Positions 35,571 to 47,274 of a stretch of DNA of 64,000 nucleotides are shown here, one piece after another. The position numbers and the translations under genes were made by a program. The notes below the pieces were generated by a model that made no database searches, was not told where the DNA came from, and saw only the letters and a list, made by a program, of their open reading frames with translations. Numbering within the stretch: the stretch's first letter is position 1; the number at the start of each line of letters is the position of its first letter. Origin of the DNA: Lepeophtheirus salmonis (taxonomy: Eukaryota; Arthropoda; Copepoda; Siphonostomatoida; Caligidae); contig NC_052141.2 in the NCBI RefSeq assembly GCF_016086655.4, positions 10,168,001-10,232,000 of the forward strand, given 5' to 3'.

Positions 35571-37129
35571 CAGGCATGAGGAATATTTTGCCAACTGGGA
35601 CTGCATTATGTTATTTCCAAGAAATTGGGGTTGACATTACATTAAACGCCTGATTTATGAGTACATTGTCATTTCTCTCTGAAGCTCTGTCCCAAAAGTA
35701 TCCGCTGGTTAAACTAACATTTCTTAGTCCAGAAGGTGCTCATTTATAAGTTGTCTAGAATTGTTTATTTCCGTTATAACTGATGGATTTATATTTATAA
35801 AAATTTTATTGGCATTACAATTTCTTTTGTCAAATTATAGTCTTTATAAATCGTTCTCAATAATATTTATCTCACTTCATAAATGGAAATTTGTAATTCG
35901 TTCTAATAAATAGGTTTGCCTATTATAGGTTATAGTAATTGTCTATCCTATTTTGGAATAGAGCTGAATGATAATTTATTTTGGATATATTATTTACAAA
36001 GTACACTGCCAATAGTAGACATCATAAGTTATATGTAGATTAAAAAATGTTTATAACTAATATTTGTGTATTTTTAATGAAGCTGATAATTAATTATTTA
36101 TATGATCATCTATTGACACTAATTGATTATATAAATAAAACAATTTAATTGAAAATAATAACAAAATATTCAACGGCATTTAATTAGTTGACAATTTGGT
36201 TTCGAATGCATTTTTAGATGTATAAAGGATTCAATTATACAATTGTCTGTATTATAATATATTACGTTATGTGCTGAGGGTTTCGCAAGAGTAGTAAATT
36301 GTATTAAATTTAATGGTGGGTTTTTGTCTGTTGGTACTTTTCTTTTTGATACATAGACCTTGCCATAAAAAGAAAACGTTAGCAAGTCAAAGATAAAAGT
36401 TACAACTTTCTTTAGACTTAACTATTAAAGCTTTTTTTTAAATATAGCACCCATTTATATTATGATGATGTAATAAGAACGCAATTTTGAAATGGGGATT
36501 CCTAATGGAATTTGATATGAATTACCCCCTTAAAAAACGTCAATTTATTTAACATTATTATTATTAAGATAATTATGCATATAGAACAGTGTTTCTTATA
36601 TAAATACCGAATATCATAACTCTGTTTTTGTGTTCACACCAATTTAATCCTGGCAAAGTCTATATCAAGACTTTAGGCAGGGGGTTTTGGGAAACCAAAC
36701 TTTATAATGTATGAATTAAATGACATGCCTACTCTCAATTATTCTTGAAGGACTAACATTCTTAGTTAGGGAGACATCCCACCCGACATAGACAATGTGG
36801 CCACATCTTCTTCCACATGAAAACTTACTTTGGACCAGGCAAAAAGAATGGGAAGATAATTTGACACACCTTTGCATTAAAATAGTTTAATTAGTGGAAC
36901 AATGTTTTATTATGTCCCATTAACCTACAACATTAGCAGAACAGCCAAGAATATTAGTGGGCTTATGAAAAATTAGCGGGTTAACTCCTCTACAAATAAC
37001 CTATAGATAAATAACTATAATGAAAAATTCAATTTGAATTATAAATCCCTACTTTTTTTAATGCAAAATATTTTAAAAACACATAATAATCTGTCTATAT
37101 ATATATATATAAATTTCCTATTGAAAAAC
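35571..37129. other. no gene seen
   Basis: This is AT-rich sequence with (TA)n at about 37100. A less AT-rich block at 36640-36850 has no usable frame or repeat match that I can see. The minus frame at 36170 is unsupported. Confidence 0.35.
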
Positions 37130-37142
37130 TTTATTTTTTATT
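37130..37142 (-). terminator. polyadenylation signals of the 37.3-kb gene
   Basis: TTTATT on the plus strand occurs twice (37130-37135 and 37137-37142), giving two AATAAA hexamers on the minus strand, 126-138 nt downstream of the stop codon at 37268. The spacing is normal for a short 3' UTR and supports the gene model. Confidence 0.5.
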
Positions 37143-37267
37143 CATAATACAAGGTTTTCCGCAAATGTCATCAATATTACAATATGAACATGAAACGTAT
37201 TACATAATTATAACAATTATCAGCTATAGAAAATAACATTTCATGTAAATTAATCTACGAATAATAT

Positions 37268-37759
37268 TTATCTACGTCCAGGGACGCAGTCTTGAAACGT
37301 ATCAACATCCCGAATAAAAAGTTGCAATTCTGATGAAAACCCCTTGAGTTCATCTTCGTCAGGCTTAATCGAATGAAATCTATCCTGAATAATTTTCTGA
37401 GCATGTTTAATTGTATTACATCTCAAGTCTTGATTTTTTGTTATTTCCGCCTCAATAGCAGCAATCATTTCCTCAACACAGGATATAAGGGTCGCTCTCA
37501 AAGCTTGAAGCATTTCCATTTCCTAAATTAAAAAGATTCATGAAACATAATTGTAATTAAAGGAGTTTCTTTATAATCTCGAAAAAAATACATTTTTACT
37601 CAGCTCATTTGATTGTTGAACTAATGTTTGAACTCTGGACATCAAAAGTTCCAACCGAGTCGGATTACTCAGGAATGATGCGTTGCCAAACTCATCCGGA
37701 CACTGTGAATAGGATTGATTAAGCTTCAGATCTAAATTACAACTCATTCCACGAGACAT
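37268..37759 (-). CDS. small helical protein, two exons, 140 residues, family not recognised
   Basis: Exon 1 is 37592-37759 (56 codons from MSRGMSCNLD) and exon 2 is 37268-37522 (84 codons plus stop, ending DCVPGRR). The intron is 69 nt, in phase 0, with donor GTATTT (weak) and acceptor TTTAATTTAG (good). A nearby alternative donor, GTAAAA, would break the frame. The predicted protein is mostly alpha-helical, with amphipathic runs such as ELLMSRVQTLVQQS, LRATLISCVEEM and FIRDVDTFQD, and no signal peptide or membrane segment. That pattern suits a small subunit of a larger helical complex, but I cannot name one. Two overlapping-range AATAAA signals lie about 130 nt past the stop. It stands alone, with no clear neighbour on its strand, and is one of the best-supported genes in the window. 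Confidence 0.72.
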
Positions 37760-38224
37760 CTTAAATTTAATTTTAATTGAGGTCCTTACACAGACGAATT
37801 TCGAAAACTACTGAGTTAAAATGGTTTCCAAAAGATGGAATAAATATTTTAAAAATGGCGGTTTATTTTTTGAAATTTTGTTATTTGGTGGGATTTTTAT
37901 ATAGATTATATTTTATAAAATAATTTAAAAGTTGATTTACATTAAGTTCTATATTTTTATATTAATAAAACGAGTCGACTTCGAGCTATGTTCAACTTAA
38001 AAACAAATAGCAGGTATGAAAATGATTGAATGTAGTATAAATTTGAATAATAATTAAGAAATTTTAAATTCAAAAGTTGAACTCAAATGCTATTAAAGAA
38101 AGAAAATATCGAACTACCTCTATAATTTTAATAACTAGTGTGGTGAACCCTAAACGTCACTTTATTTTGCATAAATGTAGAAGGGCAATCCAATTATATT
38201 ATCAGTCGATATTTTAGAATCAGG

Positions 38225-38800
38225 TTGTCAAAGAGAGGGGCCAAAAACTCGTATTAGTTGACTTTTGGTCTTTTGTCAATGGGAAAGATGAAATAGGCCA
38301 ACAAGAGAGGATAATCTATCTCACCCGTGCCCAAGTGCATTACTCAACCATCGCTAAAGCTGTAGGAGTCCATCCAAGGACCATAGCTCAGAATGTGGTC
38401 CGGTATTAGGTCAGAGGAAGTGTTGGACGACAACATAGTGGACCTCCCACGAAAAAGAAATGGACGCACGACTTCATGGAGAAGATGCATATCGTTACTG
38501 AGGCGGACCTGAAACGATCAATGTGATCCATGTCAGAAGACCAACTACCCATCGGGGTACTATGTCTGGCAGCAGTATGGAGTGTCAAGTCTCACAGCGA
38601 AAAAGATACAAAAGTGGTTCTTTGAAAACCTGACCGACTTCTGGGAGAGCAACATGTGCTCCCCCCCCCCTCCCATCCTCCCTCAATCTCAACCGTTTTT
38701 TCAATGGCGTTTGGGGCGCCATTTATAATAAGGTATTGGTAACGATAGTTATACATAATATAAAAGGCACTGCGAAAACTTTTGTCGCACCCCCAAAGCT
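38225..38800 (+). mobile_element. Tc1/mariner transposase, internally deleted and catalytically dead
   Basis: QQERIIYLTRAQVHYSTIAK, then AVGVHPRTIAQNV, form a clear HTH. VGRQHSGPPTKKK is the usual basic linker. After MSMSEDQ-like residues comes a jump to YYVWQQYGVSS, then LTAKKIQKWFFENLTDFWES. There the second catalytic aspartate of QQDGAP is now tyrosine. The third motif is also altered (NLNRFFNGVWG for DLNP.D..VWG). A C10 run at 38661-38670 lies at the PPSSP codons. The first aspartate is within the deleted part. The ends are unclear. Confidence 0.7.
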
Positions 38801-39009
38801 ACAGACTGTCACACTACCTTGCAGATAGTATTTAATTGATTAAATTATATTGCCCTTTTTAATTCTGAAGCCTAGGTGGGTGTTTATATATACTTAAAGT
38901 TGAAATGTTTTTAAAAAAGTACCTTTAAAAATTAGCAAAGGAAAATCAGTTTCGGAGTGTGTTCTTTCTTATTTTTAGTTCATCCTGGTGTGAACTTATT
39001 CCTCTGAAT

Positions 39010-39400
39010 GAAGCATTGTTGCCTATCTTTGGTGGAAATTGTTTTAAAAATGCATAATAAAATAAATACATATGAATTTAAAGTTAATTACAATGTTTTA
39101 CATGCACAAATTCTATTTGAAATGTTGATGGTTTTCCTCTTTATAGCAGTAATTCATTGTCTGTCCCAAAGTCATAGAAGAGATAGCTGATATTAACAAG
39201 AGTCTTAATTAAGGTGTAGCTTATGTCTTGCTCCCGCCCTCTGTCAACTCTATATATACTACAACTTCATCCCACTTTTCAATTCTGAAAAGAATGTATC
39301 CTCCATCAACTATTCAGGGTCTTGCTAATTACTAAAATAATTTTGGGCCTTTTTTTCCCCTCTTTTGGAGAGATGAGTAGAGAGATGTGTTCAAGATTGC
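39010..39400 (+). repeat. repeat I copy 2
   Basis: It is collinear with 25120-25500: CCTATCTTTGGTGG, AAAAATGCATAATAAAATAA, TATAGCAGTAATTCATTG, TAGCTGATATTAACAAGAG. The end (CTTTTGGAGAGATGAG) matches TTTTCGGAGAAGAGAT in copy 1. Confidence 0.55.
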
Positions 39401-39439
39401 TATCTGCTTGATTTCTTCAAAAATTCACATCTCTGAGAT

Positions 39440-39950
39440 GGGATTAAAGACACCATTTTAATAATTAAATAAAGCACTTTGAGGATGTTTAAAGGTATTT
39501 GAGCGATGACAGCCCGCATTTGATGCTTTTTTGTCAGAATTAGAGTGACAGAGGGTATGAGTATAAGTTTTTTTTTTTTCAATTAATGCAAATTAAATAT
39601 TTTGAGGCTGTAATTCGTGTTTAATCATTAAATATAGCATGTTAAGTGCGTTTAAAGGTATTTGAGCGAAGAAAATACCAAATTTGAAACTTTTTGGGTA
39701 GAATGATAGATGAAAAGGACGGAAAATCAGCATATTTTTTTCAAACAAATTAAATATATTTAGTAAGAAATTAAAGTTTAGTTAATCATTAAAAATAGCA
39801 CTTTGAGCTTGTTTAAAGGAATTTGATCAAAGAAAATACTCCATTTGAATCTGTTTATTTTTTGCAGAATAAGATTGGAAAAAGTCTTAAAATGAGAAGT
39901 ACGAAATACATGTTTTTATTTGTAAATTTATTTCCTTTTTAAATCTAGGT
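39440..39950 (+). repeat. three-copy tandem repeat, ~162-bp unit
   Basis: The word TTTAAAGG(T/A)ATTTGA(G/T) starts at 39488, 39651 and 39812, giving spacings of 163 and 161 bp. Around each lies AATCATTAAA.ATAGCA.TTTGAG in front and AAGAAAATAC behind. The copies are clearly diverged, so this is an old array. It encodes nothing evident. Confidence 0.7.
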
Positions 39951-40741
39951 ATAAGGGAAAAAAATAGGGAGAGAAAAAAAGATGAAAAAGTAGCTAATAA
40001 TAGGATAGTTAACATGCGTGTTTTGAGACCAGATGTAATTTTAAAACTTCTGATTTTTTAACTCAATGTACATTATACCCTTTCTGTAAAAACATGTTAT
40101 CTTATCTTATGATTGTTTCTAGAGATAGAAGGTGCGCAACCTTGCGGCAAATAATACAAGTCCCTAAATAATAATATTATTTAGTTATATATATATATAA
40201 CTAACATGTGAGTTTTTACTTAATTCAAAAATTAAGCAAAAATACTCTTCTTAATTTATTTACATTGCACAGCCAAGCTCTAGACTCTCACATCACCTTG
40301 CGGATATATAAACATATTTAGTTTCTTCATGCCCTGTTAAAAATGTATTGTTTGACAAAAAAAAATTATCTTTTAAAAATGACGTCACATCTTTTCAAAG
40401 GAATTGTGTATTTTAATACATACAGATTTTAATGTTGAAGCATTAAAAAAAACAATAGCTAGATCAATCAAAAAGACAATATAAAAATATTTTTTTATTT
40501 GATAGTAGGTAATATCTGCCTACACACATACTTGTCTACTTATGATTTAACTACACCTCAATTGTTAATCAGTTTAAACCTCTATATATTCATGAAATTG
40601 TACTCTAGTCTTCACGCTGTGAAAAAAGAGAAACATGATTAGATACTCTGATTAAATAGCAATTTGTTCATTTTATTTCAAATAAGCTGTAAGAGTTATG
40701 TAAAAAATGGAGTTGAGTAGTTTGAAAAACAAAAACTAAAT

Positions 40742-40852
40742 TTAAAAATTAGAAAAGGAAATGAGGGTTGTTGTGTGAGTTTTTTTTCTTTTTTCTTTTG
40801 TTTATTATTGTTGTTTAGGCAACAACCGTTTTTCCTTTTCTAATTTTCAAAA
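40742..40852. repeat. inverted repeat / hairpin
   Basis: AATTAGAAAAGGAAATGAGG plus GTTGTTG on the left faces CAACAAC plus CGTTTTTCCTTTTCTAATTT on the right, across a 48-nt T-rich loop. The arm word AAAATTAGCAAAGGAAAATC also occurs alone at 38929. Confidence 0.6.
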
Positions 40853-41939
40853 GTTGATTTTTCCTTACAAAAATATCGACTCTACACTTATACTCTAGAC
40901 ATCTGCCTAGATAGTAAATCAAATCAACGTTCTCAGAATTTGTCATTGAAATAAAGTTGTGATAAATTTCGAAAATTTCAGGTCATATTTAATTAATTTT
41001 ATCATTAATTATTTTTAGAGAAAACATCACACTACGGAAATTATAATGTATAAAATACTGCATACAGAATAACAAGTATTTGAAAGCTATATTAAATATG
41101 TTAAAATATAATAATCAATAATTTAATTCCTAAATCATTAACAATTCCCTTTTTTTTATGTCAGCTGAGGATATTCTACTTTTCTTATCCCTCAGTAGGA
41201 GAGTACTGAACGCGGACTAGTTGAACTCAAATTAACTTTTGTTAAACAAAGAAAAATTTCCTCCATTAAATAAAAAAAGGTACTCATATTAGTTTACTAC
41301 TTGCGAATTTAAGCACCTTTTTTATTTCCCTTTTCGGAGAAGGTAAGGCTAAGAGATATAATAAAATGGGTTGATGTCTTATTTATGGAATACACTAACA
41401 AGGGATGGAAAAGGGGAAAATAAACAAATATGCACTACCTGCACTAAATGAATTCTAGTTTTTTCTTGAAATTTGAATTTTTCGAAAGTTTTTGGAGAAA
41501 TCAGATAAATAATAAGGTAGATAATGGTTTAATTTAGATAAACAGATATAAATAACTGAAAAAAAACCGGGTAAACAATATAAATGGACAAGTTCATTTA
41601 TAAACTTATTAGACTTATCTTTAATATACTATGAATATTTATAATGTACCATCATTTCATTTTGATATGATTCTTTGATTAGTAGTACAATCTTTCTAAT
41701 CAAAATTTCCCGCTCATTACTTTGCCGAACATGATCCCTCTTTTTTATAACACACTGTATCATGAATTCAAATAGCCTTTTCTCAGGAATGATGTCTGAC
41801 TTATTTCGAAAACTATTACCAAATGTGCATTCTTCTTTGACATTATATTTATTAAGTACAAGTGGTTGTGTCCAAAGTCATTTGCCGTCGGCTAGAACAC
41901 CCTTTTTTTTTTGTATTTTGTTAATATAGATCATATGTA
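40853..41939. other. no gene seen
   Basis: This is AT-rich sequence. CCCTTTTCGGAGAAGGTAAG at 41330 resembles the end of repeat I. No frame is supported. Confidence 0.35.
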
Positions 41940-42180
41940 ACTCCTCAAGAAATTCTTATTGTTACTCTCCATTTTTCATGAGCACAACCACACGTAAATA
42001 CTCAATACTTATATAAATTCATAATCTGTGTTCTCTCCTGAATGAATGAAAGAATATTAATAATAAGATTTTGAGAAATAAACTATTAATGTGATAGGAT
42101 GATTATTTTAGTTTATGGCGCCCTCACAACAACGATCAAGCTAGTGCTCCCCGTGCAAAACACTAAAACGTTTGTTCAAA
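41940..42180 (-). repeat. dispersed repeat D copy, inverted
   Basis: It contains CTCCATTTTTCATGAGCACA, CAATACTTATATAAATTCAT, TCCTGAATGAATGAAAGAAT and CTAGTGCTCCCCGTGCAAAA, parallel to 50370-50590. Confidence 0.5.
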
Positions 42181-43399
42181 TCTTAACATATACTGAAAAT
42201 ACATATGAGATATGATGACCATATGAGAGCCATTACAGAAACAAACAGAATTCATGCTACGTTTTCGTTGCGCACACCTGAAATATATCATTAATACGAC
42301 TACATTGTCATTCCTTAAATACTGATTTTTCACAGAACTTTTTTATTTTTGTTTTATAATTTCCAAATTTAACAGACAATTTATTAACTATTTTTTTTAG
42401 ATTTTAAAATATTCCGGAATACAGAAGTGATTAACCCCAGACTCAAGAATTCAAGTCCTTTATATATTGTGTCTCCAGAGTCGAAGGATTTCGCCTTAAA
42501 ATGAAAATATTTATTCATCATTTTAAGTCTCCTATTGAATAATTACTTTCGGATTCAAGGGAATATTTTTTGCAATAGATATAAAAATTCAACAAAGTGT
42601 ATTGGGTAAGAAGGGAGGGGGTTGTCAATGGCTTCTTGGATTTTCTATGGTTCTTTTGTTCTATTAATCTATATTCAAACAATTTAGGAGTACCCCCGTA
42701 ATGTGAGCAATATTTAACCAATTTATGTCAAAAATAGTTTGAATTTATTTTTGAAAAATAATATATAAATGAACTGAACATCGTAAGTGATACGTATCTA
42801 GAGATTTGGGGATCCAAAGCGTATGCATATAATTATACATAATATGAGCTTACATACATATTTTTCATGCATTGGGGGATGAAAGAATCGTGATTGGTTC
42901 TGATGACCGATCCATTAATGTTCCTTTGACATGGTAAACATCATTTTCCTATATACATATATATAATAACTTTTTTGTTTTGAGGGTACCTTGGCTTGTA
43001 GATATGTACCTATGTAGTTGGTAACTTTACGACTAAGAATATTATGTTCGTATATTCATATTATATCTTCCATGATATGTACATTGTACATGGATGGATA
43101 GTCCTATAATTAAAGAGTCACGAGGGCAATTATCTTTAATTGAGTCATTTATATTTTCTAGTATATATGTGTGTTTTTTGTTTAATGATTTTAGTGGAAA
43201 GTGTCTTAGGAATATCTACATCAATCATGACTTAGTAAAGGGGGTTATCAAAGCTATCATGCGTGTACACGTATACGTGTATAAACAATTTATTCCTTAA
43301 AACTTTGCATATTATAATCTTATTACTTCAACAATTCGCCCTGTCAAAATGAAGATGTTATGTGATTAAAAATGTGCATTGATTGCAGGAGTGCTATCA
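42181..43399. other. no gene seen
   Basis: Frames at 42518 (minus) and 43094 (plus) have no start, splice or composition support. TGTACACGTATACGTGTA near 43264 is a short palindrome. Confidence 0.35.
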
Positions 43400-43690
43400 A
43401 ATTATTTTATCAAACAACCTTTCCTCGAAAAAGAAACCGAAAAAAGGTCCGAAATCATCTAGTAATTAGTCTAATAAGTCAATCATATCAACTGCTCATT
43501 ATCTTTTAAGTACTTCCAAACTACCATTGTTGTATTATTTCTCCACAATTTTTAAAATGAATTAAATATAGTATATTTATATATTTTATAATAATAAAAA
43601 TCCTACACAGTAATTTATTAGATACTGTATTATGATATTGCTTAATAATGTGGTCAATTGAATTTTGAAGGCACGGTTACGGCTAACGTA
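43400..43690 (+). repeat. dispersed repeat B copy
   Basis: It contains CAACCTTTCCTCGAAAAAGA, AAATCATCTAGTAATTAGTC, CATCAACTGCT-like ATCAACTGCTCATTATC, and CTCCACAATTTTTAAAATGA, as at 30-250 and 22460-22620. Confidence 0.55.
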
Positions 43691-43803
43691 TCATTTTCTC
43701 TCCCACAAACAAAAAACATTTTAAATTACATAGCTTCTTTATTTTGACCAAAAGAGTTGTTGAGGTTTGATGATTATAATATAACAAGTTCTTAGAAATA
43801 TAA

Positions 43804-44060
43804 TATTGGGTGAAAAGTTTGTAGGGACCACCAGAATGAAATCATATTTTATTTTTAGTTGCTATCAACCTTTAAACAATATGGTTACAAGTTTTTCAGA
43901 AAATTGGTTCGTGAGATATATAATTATGAATAGAGCAACTTTTGTTATTGTTTAGAAAATGTGTCACAAATCACTGAAAACGATGACAAAGTTCCATGGA
44001 TTAGGCTTCGAATTGATTTCCCATCCACTCTATCCTCAAGATATATATGATTAAAATAGA
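43804..44060 (+). mobile_element. mariner fragment
   Basis: The left end TATTGGGTGAAAAGTTTGTA is like mariner terminal repeats. About 180 bp later one frame reads KFHGLGFELISHPLYPQD, matching the region leading to the mariner third-aspartate motif (ELLSHPPYSPDLAPSD), broken at the motif itself. Everything else is lost. It lies directly upstream of the 44.2-kb element. Confidence 0.45.
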
Positions 44061-44178
44061 ACTGTTTTTTAGTTTTTAGTTTATACAAACAGAGTTTGCT
44101 TGATTAATATAGACTCACTGATATTTCCAGGTATCCCATAACTCAAAGATTTGCTTCCTGGGATTGAGAAGCTCTATT

Positions 44179-44896
44179 TACAGGGCACAAACCAAAATCC
44201 GACTTTTCAGGTTTCCGGATTTTTCCAGTATATATGATGAGAAAATGGTGAAATCTTTTTTTGGTGTTGTAAAAATATACATATAAAGGTTTCATTTTGT
44301 AACCAAAACAACGCCATGGAGTTAACATCAGAAGATTTCAATCCTATTAAATTTTCAGAAGCAGAACGCAGGTCCACTGGTTTGATGATTTTAGTGAGCA
44401 ATCGTCTGGATATTAGCAATGTTGAGGTCTCAAAGATGGCAGGCATTGACAAAATAAGTGTTGCAGAGTAAAGGAAGGCCAAGTGGCAAAAAACGACTAA
44501 GGATTGACTCCAGAAGGACTGCTACGACTGCTGCTTCCTAGCTCCCCCAACCTGAATCCGATGGATTATTTTGTTAGAAGTAACCTTGAGTCAGAGGTCA
44601 GCAAATGTCCTTAAACCACCAAAAAGTCCCTGATCGACTCCATCTTACTAGAATGCAAGAATTTATATCGGGCTCTAGTTCCCAGGGCCTGCGCTTGGTT
44701 CAGGACGAGAATTTAGTCCATTATTGAGGGCAACTGGGCTACATTGAGTTAGATATTCTTTTTACAATGATTGTATTTACTACTCAGTTTTTTTTTTTTT
44801 GTTTTTTGATTTTTGAAAAATCTTAAAAAATGACTATTTTATGTTAGTTTAAGGTAGATTGATCAAAAGCGATGGATTTTGTTGATATACCCTTTA
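44179..44896 (+). mobile_element. 718-bp mariner deletion derivative, sister of the 29.7-kb copy
   Basis: The ends are TACAGGGCACAAACCAAAAT (left) and, inverted, TAAAGGGTATATCAACAAAA (right). The right flank is TA and the left flank TT. The coding relic reads TSEDFNPIKFSEAERR, ISNVEVSKMAGI, then PPSS-like residues, LNPMDYFV (third aspartate kept), TTKKSLIDSI and the end. Order, ends and the position of the missing middle equal those of 29737-30437, including the matching AGGATTG.CTC words just before the junction. The 3' UTR also aligns (GACTATTTTATGTTAG / GACCATATGATGTTAA). The minus-strand frames here are shadows. Confidence 0.82.
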
Positions 44897-45640
44897 TATA
44901 TGAGTGTGTATGTTTGACAATACTTTCAATGCACTTAAAAGTTAAAGCATTACTTGTTTGCCCTTTATAACAAAGAGTTGAAACCATTTTTGTCTATAAT
45001 TAGCACTGGGTGATATCATTTATTGTTCCTAGAACATGCCTATAGCAAATTTTTTATTAATAATAAGTTACCTAGATGTATTATTTAAATGTTAAAAAAT
45101 TTCTCCTTTTATGGGGTTAGAGGGCGCTGTTCATAATACCTAATAACGATGCTTTGATGAGCATAAGTAAAAGTGATGGAAACTTAAATGTTCTAGTCAC
45201 AATGAAAAAAAAATGCATTTTCACTTGGAGAAATTTATTTTGTTCAAATATGGGGCTGTAATTTAAATACTATACTATAAATATAAACCCATTTACCTAA
45301 GTGTGCTTATTTTATATATCGTATGACTCAACGAGCAGATAATGATCCCATTACATACATAGGTATATGCATAATTCATTTACTCACAAAAAACAAAAAT
45401 TGTTTACTTCATATTTATTTGTTCGACTCAAAGAGAAATTCATGGATGTTAGCACAAAAATATGCACTATATTGTGATGTAAGGAGTTGGGCTTCTTTTA
45501 TCCTAATAAGTATTTTAAATATTGATTGTTTGAACTCAAATTAGCTCTTACTAACGGTGCTAGATAATTTTGCCTAAGGGTATTTTGCCTTTAACCATTT
45601 TCCCGTAAGACATTTTGTCTTAAATCTATTTTTCCCTTAA
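44897..45640. other. no gene seen; short periodic motif
   Basis: 45560-45640 contains five spaced ATTTTGCC/ATTTTCCC/ATTTTGTC words at 15-19 nt intervals. The frame at 45323 is unsupported. Confidence 0.35.
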
Positions 45641-45810
45641 TATATTGAATGAATTCACATAAGTAGTTAGGTTTAGTGTGCTCATAAAATCACGAAGGAT
45701 TTCTTGGGGAGTTACCTTTTATATTATTAAATCAAAATTTGGGTTTTAGCCAATGCCAAATTACTCGGGGCAATGTTGGATACTACTGCTAGTTGAATAT
45801 TTATTCCACA
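45640..45810 (+). repeat. dispersed repeat D copy
   Basis: It contains GGGGAGTTACCTTTTATATT, AGCCAATGCCAAATTACTCG and TACTACTGCTAGTTGAATA. It aligns with 54880-55035. Confidence 0.5.
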
Positions 45811-47270
45811 ATAGAAAAGAATTGTCTAACAACCAACTGATTTTGGGCTTTATGTCTGTTTATATTTAAAAGAAAGGTTACGCGATAATTAGATAAAATA
45901 TGATTATATTATAATAGTGTAATTTGGTGTATTATTTAATTTTCCATAAGGTGATCGTTACGGAAATACAGAATGCAATGTTTTTTTCATTTATTTTGTC
46001 TATGTATTTTGAGTTCTTCCACAATTTTAATTTAATATATATTTTGTTTCTGATTCAACAGGATCTTTGAATACAGACCTACAATAGCATATCTGAATTT
46101 GCTTTCTTTAATTTGGCCTTTCATTTTCTTTTATCTTTTTATGAATTTGGGATGTAAACTTCGTGTATTAAGTGTGCAATTACAATAGATATAATAATTT
46201 TTAAAAACTAATTTTAGATTACATAACTCATTCAGCTCTAAAACGTAGGTGGTTGTCTGTACAATGTACATACAACTACATATAGTAGTAAAAGCAATTT
46301 AATAGATTATTGAAATCAAAATAGTGACCACACAATTGTAGCCATGACTTCATTATTCATATCTATTTTCCCATATTTTGCAATTAATTTTTTTCTTTTT
46401 CAAACCTATCTTTTGAATGATATATTGCACAATGTACATTAATTTTGTAAACCTCCTACGCAAGTCAGGACTAAGGTGGGTCGGTTGATAACATCAATGG
46501 TACTGGGTACACAATACTACCTATAATAGTTCATGTGTAGATCCTATCACATATTACATATGTCAACATAAAATAAATCTTGAACTAAAATGAAGAAAAT
46601 GAAAAAATCCCCATTAATTTCATTGGTGGGGAACGATTATAGGTTCCAAATTTCTACCAATGAAATGAAGCCAAGAATATAATTTATCCTTGAGCGCAGA
46701 ATCTAAAACTGATCTCACTTTTTATTTGGGTTAACAAGCTTCATATATTTCTGATATTACAGTAATTCGAGACTGGTATCATTTAGAGTGATTTTCATCA
46801 TTAAGACAATTACTAAATTTAAGTAAGATGAATAAAACTGATGTTAAAGGAGTTTTTATGATTATAAGAATGTTTTTTATTAATTCTGTATTTTGTTCTG
46901 AACTCGACATATTTCCATTTTTAGGCTGAAAAATAATAAAAAACGACACTCATCCTTAGGCCCTTATAACTTATTCCTATTCATAAGGAATATCATATTA
47001 TATTATAGAAAAATATTCCAGGTGAAATTTTTTTTAAAAACTTAAATAAAAATATGCATATCTAAGGATTTTTGTTTGATTTTGTATTTTTTTGAGTGAT
47101 CCTATTTTTATGGAGGTGTACTTGCAATGATAAAACGTTATCTTACTAATTTTTACAATTTCAACATTTCGATAATGACGTCATACCCTGTAATAAATAA
47201 TAATAATTTTTATCACAATATAATACTGCGCTGCGTACAAATCCAAATAAAGCATTAATAAAATTAAATA
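45811..47270. other. no gene seen
   Basis: This is AT-rich sequence without protein-like frames or defined repeat copies. GTACAATGTACATAC at 46258 is a small palindrome. Confidence 0.35.
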
Positions 47271-47274
47271 TATT

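Larger units (their letters stand above)
38790..40330. other. repeat-rich, no gene
   Basis: Motif H (AAGCTACAGACTGTCACACT) at 38797 recurs at 2797 and 40265. Repeat I copy 2 occupies 39010-39400, and a 162-bp tandem repeat 39440-39950. The frame at 39008 is part of repeat I. Confidence 0.4.

Noticed and set aside
37581..37610. Donor GTAAAA nearer the consensus for the 37.5-kb intron
   Set aside because: Using it changes the phase and breaks the exon 2 frame; the weaker GTATTT donor keeps phase 0 and an open 140-residue protein.
38651..38680. C10 run as a structural or regulatory element
   Set aside because: It coincides with the proline codons of the PPSSP motif in the mariner relic and is best explained by slippage there.
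44143..44482. Overlapping minus-strand ORFs
   Set aside because: They are antisense to the better-supported transposase relic of the 44.2-kb element.
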